In this document: one piece after another, positions 25,140-35,502 of the stretch
Layout of the letters: each line of letters begins with the position of its first letter
How positions within the stretch are numbered: position 1 is the first letter of the stretch
NCBI GenBank assembly: GCA_013398955.1
Contig: VWPU01004874.1
Coordinates: forward strand, 124,001 to 188,000
DNA from: Callaeas wilsoni
Lineage: Eukaryota > Chordata > Aves > Passeriformes > Callaeidae
Direction: 5' to 3'
DNA: 64,000 nucleotides
Translations under genes and position numbers: made by a program
Notes under the pieces: model-generated
Told to the model about the DNA's origin: nothing
Seen by the model: only the letters and a program-made list of their open reading frames with translations
The model's database searches: none

Positions 25140-26737
25140 AACTCAACAAGCAGCTTATTGGTTGATATATCTAAGAATTTTTGTTGAGATATGCAGACCA
25201 TTTAGAGTTTGCAGTCCTATCAATTTTGTAGCTAACAATCTTACCCCTGACCCACATTTCAGGAGAACAGTGTGGTACATGCTTACATAGCTAAATTAAC
25301 TTCAGAGTTAACAATCCCACCCACTGAACTGAAGATTAAAAAAGTTATTAATGAGGAACCATATTGCTAAAAGAAATAAGAACTCATCTTTAGCGCTAAA
25401 CAAAAATTAAACCTACCAGGATGTATGCAACAGCAAAATCTTACTTATCAAATGACATCTGAATAGACACACAGGTTTACATCAATAATGAAAGTATTTA
25501 TAATGAAGTTAAAATAATGAAACTAACGTATATCAGGTGAGGAAGAGGAGACAAACAAATAACCAGGTCCTATATATCGCCACCAAAAAAAGTGACGAAA
25601 TTACAGGGGTTTTGCCTCCCATGTCTATATATTCTCATAGCACTGTGATTTTCAGTTCATGCTACACTATTTTACAAGTGCTTCGTTATACAGACATTTT
25701 TGCTGTTGAGGAAACAGCTTTGAAAATATTTTTCATCTAGTCCATGCCAAGAAAATCATCCTAGTGTGGATGAAGTGAGTTTAAAGCTTAGGCAGCCACT
25801 CCTCATCATTATCCAGTGTACAGGTTCCCATTCTCCAACAAGTGTTACTCATTGCAAAGTTGACCCATGTTATTAAATGTGTTTTAAATAAGTCACCAAC
25901 TGCAACAACAAATGAAAATTAAAATAAACTTCCATGCTTCTTTCTCTGGTCTTTCTTCCTTTGCATACTGCTGCCTCATGTTATAAGATATACAAAGACT
26001 CTTGTTTGATCACTCTGTAATACAGTCTGAGGAGCACATAGACTTTTCTTTTTTTGGCATAAAGATGTCTCAATTAACATGATCTAGAGAAAAACATCAT
26101 CTTATGCCCTAGAAGCACTCAATAATGCTTGCTTCGAAAAAAGGTTCATTTTTAGGCCTTACTGCTTTAACCTGTCCAGAGGCAACAAAAATCCAAAGGG
26201 GAAAAAAAGGCAATTCTGAACAGCAGAAATGTTTATAAACACTGCTTATTTTGAGTTTGAGACTCAAAAAACATCTTAACTTTTTTGTATTTTGCTAAAA
26301 AGTTTCAATAATTCACAAGTCCTCCAGAATTATAGTCAAGAGTTCAATTAAAGGTGGAGGGGAAAGAAAAAGATAATGGTGAAGGAGAAGCATATGCATC
26401 TCATAATGCATATAACCACATGAATTTACATATTTTCAGCAGAACTTTATGCTCTTGATACTTTCAGTGTTATGGGTAGGCTGAAAAAAATAAAAGCTGT
26501 TTATTTTTGGAATTATATTTAAGGTAACTTAAATATAAATGTTATATAAATACAAATATCGTGTTCCACCCCATTTTTAAATATTTTACTGCCTGTAGCA
26601 AATTTAGAATATGTGGTTGAGTTCCACAGCAAGCTGTCTGATATGGCACCAAACACAGAAAGAAATTTTTACTAAAATATTTACCAAAAAATCCTGAAGA
26701 AATTATAGAAAAATGAGCTGGATACATAGGAACATTT

Positions 26738-26752
26738 AAAAAAAAAAAAAAA
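26738..26752. repeat. Poly(A) run
   Basis: About fifteen A followed by GGCC. It creates Phe-rich translation on the minus strand and nothing gene-like on the plus strand. Confidence 0.8.
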
Positions 26753-27076
26753 GGCCTTAAAAAGTATGACATTTCCAAGATATGTGGACAACTTGATTTA
26801 AGGATGCTGTTATGTAAAATAAAATGAGTCAGTATTTGTTTCCTCTGAAAAGTTTCCAGAGGTCTGCTGGTCACTGTGATCCATCTCAGAGGGCCTTGAT
26901 TTGATAATCATAAAAAGCATTCTGATCATCTAATCTGGTGATTTGGCTTTTGCCCCATGATCTAATTTAAAGTATAATAAATAGGTTATTCTTAAAGATG
27001 AGTTGTTGTTGTTGATGCCTTCAAGATTCCAACAGAGATCCTATTCTTACAGCCTAAGCATGCAATAATTGTTTTT

Positions 27077-27092
27077 GAGCTTAATTAAGCTC
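27077..27092. other. Perfect 16 bp palindrome centred on TTAATTAA
   Basis: GAGCTTAATTAAGCTC reads the same on both strands. The core TAATTA is the classic homeodomain binding word, here in dyad-symmetric form, as preferred by paired-class homeodomain dimers or LIM/POU partners. The surrounding 150 bases are AT-rich with little low complexity, which is compatible with a conserved enhancer, but conservation cannot be judged here. Confidence 0.5.
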
Positions 27093-30000
27093 AGTTGCAG
27101 GATTCTTCAGTTTAATTCCAAGGTTTTTTAATGTAAATTCAACCACTGGCCACTGAGCTTTCTTGCAATTCTGTGTGAAATATCCAATCTAACAACGTAA
27201 TTACATTTCTTTTAAAGTTCTGATGTTCTCTAATAAGTTGAATAGAACACATTTCTGAAGATTCATTATGTAAAGCTCAAATTCTGTCTCCTTAAATGCA
27301 ATGTTAGATTATTTTGGTGGCTTGCCTTTTGACACTGCCCAGTATTTTCCCCCTGCCCATTGATTGGATTACAAGAAAGTCTTTCCAGGGATGACTTGTC
27401 CACATTATGATAAGGAAAAACACAAGAAATACAAAAGACATTCCATTTAAGGAGAGGCTGGGGCATTTTTTCCCCTCTCTCCCATTGACTTCACATGGAA
27501 AACACCTGATTATTTCAGAGAAATTACACAAGAAGTGAATTCAACAGTTATTTTCATTCTGCTCCAGGCTAACCCTGTCAAAATTGTAAGTGATTATAAA
27601 ATATGCCCAGAACTGGAGTGTTCTGCTTTTGGTCTACAAATTAGGGCTCTTTTCAGCATACACAGCAGTTTTTTGAGAACCAGGAATAGTCATATAACTG
27701 CTTTTGTGCTCTCCAGCATACCATTAGTGAAATGATGAAATGGGGATTTTTCAATGAGTATTGGCATATTTATATTAACTCTTCTGGTTGGCTTTCCCCA
27801 AAACAGCTCTCAGAGCAAAGCATAAAAATACAGAATGAGAGAAATACTCTTAGATTTTGTCCTATCCTCAAGTTCTTTTTCCTGCAGGAACATATTTTTA
27901 AAGCTGGCTTGCCCCCTTTTCATTTTCAGCATGTGATTCCACATGCACAGCTTTGACATTCACCCCCTAATACTGAGGTTATTTATTTCATACTAGTAGT
28001 GTACAGAAAAAAACCCAGTTCATAATACATTAGAAGTATGTAGGAGAGGCATCCTTATTGTTGCATGCAACTCCCGTAACAGAAGTCCTAGAGAAGCCCA
28101 AAGACATACAAATATTCAAAAAAACTAATTTTCTGTTCTGTATTTCTCTTTCTGAGCTACTGGATGACTTATATCGAATAAGATTCAAATTTAAAACTGA
28201 TTTTAAAACTTGTTTTCTCATTTTGGGTTTGTTTTAAAGGCATTTCCCTCAAACCCAAGGTACAATTGACCAAACAAATCTCTGGTTCTCTATCATTATG
28301 CAGGAAAGCAGATTGCAAACTGACCTGAAGTTCTGCAAAGGCAAAAAAATATGTACCTGTATAGGTTTGGGGTGCAGGAGTACAACTAATTAGGAGAGCA
28401 TCTGAAAAATTCTGCACATCATCTGTAAACAGCAGAGATACAGGTCTTTACTGAGCTGTATTTCACCTGTGGTGATGAGATCACACCACAAAGAAAGCAC
28501 TTGGCATCCCCACTTTAAAGACAGGAAGATGGAGATAACAAGACAACGTAATTTGATCAAATCTACCAATCAGAAAAATGAAAAATACGCAATCCAGTGC
28601 TCGTTCTATCAGGAAATCCATCCTCCACGGAGAAGGCAGAGAGTTCAGTTGGCTCCCTTGTGCTCCACAAGGTGTACAAACCTGCACCATTCTGGTTGTA
28701 GTGGATAATAACCTGTCTGAGAGGCATCTCCTTAGTTCTCCTTTGATGAATTCCCACTGAGGTCCCTGTGGGAGCCCAAAGGGCTTCCCGCAGCAACATG
28801 GCTCGTCTGAACTCCCCTCTCAAACCCCTCACCACAGCATTTAAACAACTTCAGTCCTTTGTTTTCACCCCACTCAAAATCCCACCCGGTCAGGAAAGAT
28901 TTCACCAGCCCTGGCTGTTAAAAGTGAGCTCAAAAGGTGGCAACTATTGCAGGAAGCATTTCAGGACCATCTTTGTCTATTTTCATACCATTAGAACTTT
29001 GCCTCAAGCATCTGCAGTCACCTTGCTCAGCAGAGCAAAAATAATGTCACGGAGAGGGCACTGAAACATCTCATTCCTCCAGGAGAATAAATATATAAAG
29101 TAAAGAAATGGACATATATGCAAAATGATTCGTACTGGTTTTGACTGGGATGGCAAGAAGTTATACTCAAGCTGACCTGGCAAAAACAGTGTTAAAAGTG
29201 TCCTCCAAGCAGCCAGATATTCCTGCAATTAAGGAGGAGGATGGGTGGATTACTGGGTGATCCATGTGGTAATGTTAATGAACCTAATTGCCAGCAAATG
29301 CACGAGTCCAGGGAGGTGTCAGGGACATAGGAATTGCATAGAAGGGAGTGTGGAGTAGACACATTCTGTACAAAAGCAAAGCTATTTGCATTTTAAATGC
29401 TAGGCAAAATACTGCTGACATCTATCTGGCTGAAACAAGTCATATTCTAAACTGTATTGACATGGCCGGAGCAAGCCTTGCTTTATCCTGAATCAATCCC
29501 AGCTCAGAGCAACATTATCATTCATCAAGCTATAGACAGGTGAAACCTGTTTATGGACCCAGGACTGCTCACAGGCAACAGAAGGACTTTTCCCTGCTTG
29601 TTTCAGCACTGGGCAAAATTCTTATGATCCAAGATATGTCTTACACACAGAAAGAGGGAGATTTGGTCTGTAAGTCTTGATTTACAAACAAGTCATGGTA
29701 ATGCAAGCCAGAAATAGCAGATTCAGAAAGTTGTATATACAAAACCTTGCCTGTTATTTTCCATTTCTTATCCTTCACACCCAAACACTGGTGGAAATCT
29801 GTGTTCTTTCCTCTATTTTTCTGCAAAACAGGTAAAGAGTGACTTACTACCACTTTGATAACATTTTTCAACCAACTTCTCAAAACATTCTCTAGAACAT
29901 CAGACTATTAATGACTCTTCAAAAATGGAGAAACTGAGCTTTCAAGTGCTGGAGATCTGAGCACTCCAAATGAAAATATAATTCAGGGTAGGTCAGACAA

Positions 30001-30638
30001 AATCCTTAGCTATGATCATAGCGAGAGAACATTTGAACAGCATTTCCCTTCTGTTCCTCTGTTCTCTACCATGTGATTTCAAAGACCCAGCCTATACAGT
30101 GTTTCAAAAAGGAAAAACCAACCAAACAAAAAACCAACACACACACAGAAAGAAGAACAACACTTCTAAAAAGGCAAACAGTAACTAGTGTGACATCTTG
30201 AGATGGCTCTTGTTTAAGCCTGTAGGAGTGGCGCACACAGGGTTACCTTAGTGCAGCAGTGGGCAGCTGCAATCACAAACACTTTGTAGTTAAAAGGAAT
30301 GCTCTTTTATTCAGGACAAACTTGTTAGCCAGACGTCTCAGATCTTAAATAATAATTTTACCACCACCTGAGGCAAGCAGAATAAACAGTGAGAGTAAAA
30401 AATGGCACCTCACCCAAGTTTCTTAAGCACCCTCTGGCTTGTCATAATAGCTCCCTCGTGAAAAAAATTTGTAGTGAAAGGGGGACGGAGGCAGATAATC
30501 CTTAATAAATAAGAAAAGAACTTGAAGCAAGAACATGAAAGGGTGAAAAGGTGGGAGGGAAATGCTGTTCCCTTGTTTGAAACATTAAAACTTGCCAGAG
30601 ATTATTTGGAAACCCTCAGAAAATAGAGAAACAAAGTA

Positions 30639-30788
30639 AGAATATTCAGTGATTCTGTGAAAACCTGAGTTGGAGTGGACCAACAAGGAGCATGAAGTCC
30701 TGCTTTTAAGTGAGTGGCCCATACAGGGATTGAACCCATAACCTCAGCATTATTAGCACCACGCTCTGACCACCTGAGCTGCCTTATA
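30639..30788 (-). mobile_element. TguSINE1-like SINE: tRNA-Ile head with CR1-type tail
   Basis: On the minus strand the element starts with a tRNA-Ile-related head (listed separately). After it comes a short unique body containing GCTCCTTGTTGGTCC and CCACTCCAACTCAGG, then an imperfect octamer end (TTTTCACAGAATCACTGAATATT). That body and tail match the 3' end of CR1 ('...gtgggtcccttccaactcag...attctgtgattctg'), which lets CR1 machinery copy such SINEs. A tRNA-Ile head plus CR1 tail is the published layout of TguSINE1, the songbird SINE, so this is good evidence for a passerine genome. The copy is diverged and has no obvious target duplication. Confidence 0.82.
30715..30788 (-). tRNA. tRNA-Ile(AAU)-related sequence, head of the SINE (pseudogene)
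   Basis: The minus strand shows a 74-base tRNA-like unit. The A box lies around 30770-30781 (CAGCTCAGGTGG). The anticodon arm reads GCTAATAATGC, with anticodon AAT at 30752-30754 (reverse complement). The B box GGTTCAATCCC is at 30726-30736, and the 3' end is ATGGGCCA. The D, anticodon and T regions are close to vertebrate tRNA-Ile, but the 5' acceptor strand (CTATAAGG-like) no longer pairs with the 3' strand. No T-run terminator follows, and a CR1 tail is attached. It is a retroposon head, not a working tRNA gene. Confidence 0.8.
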
Positions 30789-30889
30789 GTCTCAGGTTTT
30801 CTGTCAAAAATAACTTGCTAACTTGTGTGAAAACTTTCAGTTTATTCACAAGGTAATTCTCAGAAAGTCCAGAGAAGAGCATTGGCATC

Positions 30890-30918
30890 TGACTGATACC
30901 AATGTTTGGTATCAGTCA
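30890..30918. other. Perfect hairpin, 11 bp arms, 7-base loop
   Basis: TGACTGATACC (30890-30900) and GGTATCAGTCA (30908-30918) are exact reverse complements around the loop AATGTTT. The loop and start of the right arm (AATGTTTGGT, 30901-30910) can instead pair with ACCAAACATT (30929-30938), giving a competing 10 bp stem. It lies about 100 bases from the SINE 5' end. It is short for a microRNA precursor and no function is assigned. Confidence 0.6.
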
Positions 30919-31350
30919 AATTCCTGACACCAAACATTTTAGTGGAAATCAAGCCCTTAACCAAGGGCATTTATGGCATTTGGGACAGAAATAGAAATTC
31001 ACAAAAATCACAGTGTTGGAATAGAAAAGCAGAGTCTGAAAAACCACATTCTGAAAATATTTGGCACACAGGATTTGCTAAGGGTTCTCCATTCAGGGCT
31101 TCACTCCAAAGTATTATAGAGGAAAATCCAACTAATAATGCTTTCTCAAGAAACAAATATTGGGCAGGCTACACTTCTCTTACCTGGCATTCAATTCTTG
31201 GATACAGTTAGCAAATCTAAGCCCACTCTACATTACTGCAGTTTTAAGTTCCACGAAGAAACACCAGCATGGAATGTTAGTGGAAAGAGCTGCCTGCAGC
31301 AGGGGCAGCCAAAAGGAAGAGAGCCAGGATTTTGAGAAGGCCTGTGATGA

Positions 31351-31572
31351 GCGGCACTGCCGCGGAAATGGGATCTCACACACCTCTCTCCCGGGAAAAT
31401 GTGTTTGAGAGAGGGCGAAGGAAGCATCAGCTGATCAAAGGCTCCACGGAGCAAGGATCACTTGGTACATCAGCAGTCACACAGCTCTCCCTGAGAAGGG
31501 AGGGGAAAGTTTCCCTCCCACTCGTCAGCTTTGAGCGCGCCTTCCCACTTGGAGCGGCTCCTTGGAGCAGCG
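31351..31572. other. Small CpG-rich patch
   Basis: By direct count there are eleven CG dinucleotides in about 220 bases, including GCCGCGG and GAGCGCGCC. The surrounding DNA otherwise has very few. The patch is too short for a standard CpG island but could be a weak promoter, an enhancer, or a young GC-rich insertion. It is followed by an A10 run at about 31593. No initiator or TATA arrangement stands out. Confidence 0.45.
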
Positions 31573-32236
31573 CACCACACCACACAGCTCTTAAAAAAAA
31601 AAGTCTGAGAAATTCTCAGAAAGAACTTATGGAAATAAACGCCTTTTTAACAGAACTCTTCCAGTTTCAGCTCAATTTTGTCATCTACATGACGCTTCCA
31701 GTAAGTAAATAATTTCAAATGGGAAATCACAGGTGGATTAGTGTAAGCTTATCGGTTGTCAAGGTAATCATTCTGCAGCACAGAAATCTGAGACCTCTTG
31801 ACCAGAAAGGGAATAGAACACACGTCTTGCAGAAGCAGGCTTTTATGAAAAGATAATTTACATGCTTCAGGGCAATAAAGACAAGTTTGAGAGCAGTTAC
31901 AATCCACTTTGAGATTACATTAGAGGTATCTCAGTCCTTTTCTCCTGAAATAACCTGCTTCTCCACCTCCCTCTACCACAGTCTTCCTTCTTTCTTTGCC
32001 TTTCTTCAGAGCAGCAAGGGAATGAACATTATGAATTATTGATGTGAGAAATACAGAAATCTCATCAGGAGAGGATTTTTTTTCATTTTTTCTTTCTCCC
32101 CTGAAAAAGCTCAGGAAAAAGTTTGGACAGGAGCAGAAAGCCTACTCGGCAGAGGGAGGCATGTGCACAACCATCTGTAGCAGCTCTACACTTCCTACTG
32201 CTTTTCAGAAATCACTGAGACAAGTGACATAAGTAG

Positions 32237-32366
32237 ACAAAATCCACCAGAAAAACAAACAAACAAAAAAAATTCCCACAAGACCCAGAAAACACAACAC
32301 CAACACCCCACATCAAAAAAAAAACAAAAACAAATCACCACCAAAAACACCAGCCCACCACCCCAT
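32237..32366. repeat. A/C-rich low-complexity tract
   Basis: About 130 bases almost without T or G: runs of AAAC, ACACCAACACC and CCACCAAAAACACC. No periodic unit is fixed, so it is simple-sequence drift rather than a defined satellite. A similar tract lies at 46180-46247. Confidence 0.8.
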
Positions 32367-33010
32367 CCAGAATATTCATCAAAGGCATTTGTGTGGTTGT
32401 TATACTAATTTAGAGTTTTTGAGACCTAGTCAGTCCCAGCTGAAAGTGCCAGTGAAATAACTTACATTCTTTCAAGCTACATATCAATATCAGAGACATT
32501 CTTACCAGTCCTTTGGAGTTTCATACTAAGAGGGCAATCTCCTCTTTGTATTCTCACAAAAGGAAGGAGTTTTTGCTCACCTTTTTTCCCTTCAGTGACC
32601 CAGCCTGCGTCAAACATCCAAGGCTTCCTGCCTCAAGGCTTTCCCATTTCATTTCTGCCTCACAAGGTGACAGTTACAAATGGCCATGTGTGTGTGCTGA
32701 GGCCGTGTCTGTATCCAAACGGACCTTCAGAAGGCCAGGATAACATAAAGGAGCAACGTAAAGGAGTTTGTAAGGCTCATACAAGCCTGTCAAATACCTA
32801 TAAACTTTTACAGACACCACGGTTAGAGACTGGTTACCAGTGTGCACTGGAAGACCTTAGGTCCATTCTTTTCCTTTGATCCTTCTGGGCACGATTTCAC
32901 AGATGGAAGATTGTGGGAATGTGTTTGCTCTTATCTCTATCCCAGAGTTCTCATGCACAACAGAGCAAGACACACAATATTTGAAGGCATAGGGTCAGAC
33001 CTGTTTTTCA

Positions 33011-33026
33011 GTCTCTCTCTCTCTGT
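33011..33026. repeat. (CT)n microsatellite
   Basis: Seven or so CT units. Simple repeat, no coding content. Confidence 0.8.
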
Positions 33027-34992
33027 CGTTTTGAATACACATTACTGGGATTTTAGGGATTATTCCAAGTTCTTTGAACAGAAGTGCATCCCTTCAGCCT
33101 TCCTTAACTTTCTCCTTACTCCACTAAAGGGCCAGTCACGCCAAATGTGAACTGTCAAAGCAGGTATCAATAACCTGAATCTAACTCCACATCTACCTTT
33201 AACTAGAAAGAGGAAAATACCACCAATACAGCACAAAAAAGCAAAAGGCATCAAATATGCAAATGGAAGTCTGCAGGCTGACTGCTCAAACTGTTCAAGC
33301 TGATTTGTTGTTATAGCTTCAATACCACTCAGTTTTCCTTCTCACTTTGGCAGACATGTCTGCCTTAACCAAATGTCTTTGCTTCATTTCCCCTAAAACT
33401 AGGGGAAAATGGATCCTCATTTCTTACCTTTCTCTCCTGCTTTCTCCCACATTTCACTGATATTTTTTACGTAAGTTTATTATGTCAGGTTTAGTCTCAT
33501 CATCCTCAAGAGTTTTTTCGCCTCAAATTCTACTTTCCTAAACTATGGATAGAAACCCTTGGCTGCTGTCTAGAGGATCCATTGATTAGGGTTTTTTTAC
33601 ATATCCTGCTCTTGATGGCTATTCCTTCCTAATAACTGCTCTCTCATTTCAAGAAAAAAAAAACTTTTTTTACTTTCTTTCCTCACCATCTCCTGCTCTC
33701 CTTCACGCTATTATTTTCTATTCCAAGACTATGTCTGTGTTTTGCAGTTAAACCTCAGAGCTGTTTCAGGCTAACTCCTATTTGCATTTGTGAAGTGCTG
33801 TGTAACTCTACAGCCATATCAGTTATTTTTAGTGCTAAAAACAATTATTAAGATCCTCCATTTTAAAAGGCTATAAACTGGTTTCCACTTAAAATGGAAA
33901 TGGGTAAAATCTTCAACATATATCAATAGTACTTGTTTGTAAAGTTTCATGCTCTGGTAACCTTCATCTTTATTAAGGCTGAAGAAGTCAGTCCCATGTG
34001 TCACATTTAGAGAAACACTGGCAGAAATGGCCCTGAAGACATAACAACCCACTAGCCCAAATAATTTGCACTTTAAATGTAAATGTCTATCTCTCCAACC
34101 CCTGAAGCTTCATCTCCCAAAAACACCTCTAGAGGTTTATTATCTGTATTCAAACATAGATAAATACTTTCCATGATTTAATAAAAATAAATAAATAGAA
34201 AGAGAGAAAAAAAAGTAAGGAAAGGAGAGGTAGGATAGCGAGCCTGAAACACTGATTAATCTGCTGTGGTTAATCTATTTGTGGACTAACTGAACAACTA
34301 AAGCAGTTGAAATAACCATTGGTAAGTTCTAGAAGACTTCTGCTTTAGTTCTATCTATAGATTGTCACTGCTTTAATAACAAACATTTACTAACTGATTG
34401 CCTCAGACTTTTCAACCCTATAGAGTTAGAGGAGGAGGACAGGTGACATTATTCTTATAAGTCCTATCTATTCTATATTTTAAATAGAGTATATTCTATA
34501 TAGCGTGCAAAATGCAGAGTCAGAAATACAGAGATCTTTGGGAGACATACATTTAAGCAAATTCCTGAAAATTGCTATGCTTTGACGGTCAAGTTTACAA
34601 AGCTTACAAAGATTTCTTGATTTGGGAGCTGTGATTGAACCGTTTGTTTTAAATAAATAGGAAGAGATGAAGCCCACTAGATAAAAACCTAGTTGGAAAT
34701 TATGAGTGAATTGAGACACTAAAATCTTGCAGAGCTTTGGTTACTTTGAATAATTACAACTCGAAGGAACAGGCAAATAATAAAGGATTATTTATATAGA
34801 CAAACTCTATAGATGTAGTTTTAAAGTGCAAAACCTTTAGTCATTACATTATGAAGTTCTCCTACACACTTATTATTAAGGTTAACAGAAAATCACTAAA
34901 ATTTTCAATACAAGATGAACTAGTGCAATGACATTAGTAGCTGGATTCAGAATGTGAAACTTCCTGTTCTCACACCTCCACAATTTTCCCAT

Positions 34993-35013
34993 TTCATTTG
35001 CATAACAAATGAA
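34993..35013. other. Small hairpin carrying an ATTTGCAT octamer
   Basis: TTCATTTG (34993-35000) and CAAATGAA (35006-35013) are perfect 8 bp arms around CATAA. The word ATTTGCAT at 34996-35003 is the POU/Oct octamer on the minus strand (ATGCAAAT). Its presence is fact; any regulatory role is inference. Confidence 0.4.
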
Positions 35014-35485
35014 TTCTGCTCAGATTAAAATATTTCAGGCTCTCTGCTCTTACTGTATTTGATAGTGAAGACTTTCCTGGCACACTGACATTTCAGAAAA
35101 AAATCAGAGTTTTGTACTTTCTATAGGTTATTTCCTTTCATATTTTAAACCAAGAAATATTAGCAAAATATCTATATTTGCTCACAATACCTGCTAAATA
35201 CATATAGGCCAGTAAGGGTAAGCAGGGCAGGCATCACTCAACACCTTCCATGCCTTAATACTGCTTGGAATATTGGGGGAAAGAGCCATAATGTTCAGTT
35301 ATTTCATATTTATAACAAAAAGGCAAATTGCGAGGAAAAGAACTTATAAAATAGTCCCCAAGCTGTCATGCACCCACTGAAAAATGAATAATGAGATTCT
35401 TTTGTCATGTTTCTGAGTTTTACTCCTTTAATGCAGAATGTGGATTATGACATCCAAAAAAGGGAGGGGAGAATAGGAAATATTA

Positions 35486-35502
35486 ACACACACACACACA
35501 CG
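35486..35502. repeat. (CA)n microsatellite
   Basis: Eight to nine uninterrupted CA units ending in CGCAAAAACC. Confidence 0.85.

Larger units (their letters stand above)
25140..30638. other. Anonymous AT-rich non-coding DNA, no gene seen
   Basis: No recognisable exon, RNA gene or mobile element. It holds a poly(A) run at 26738-26752 and the palindrome at 27077-27092. A moderately GC-richer patch at about 28600-28960 has short frames on both strands but no domain-like translation. Confidence 0.65.
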
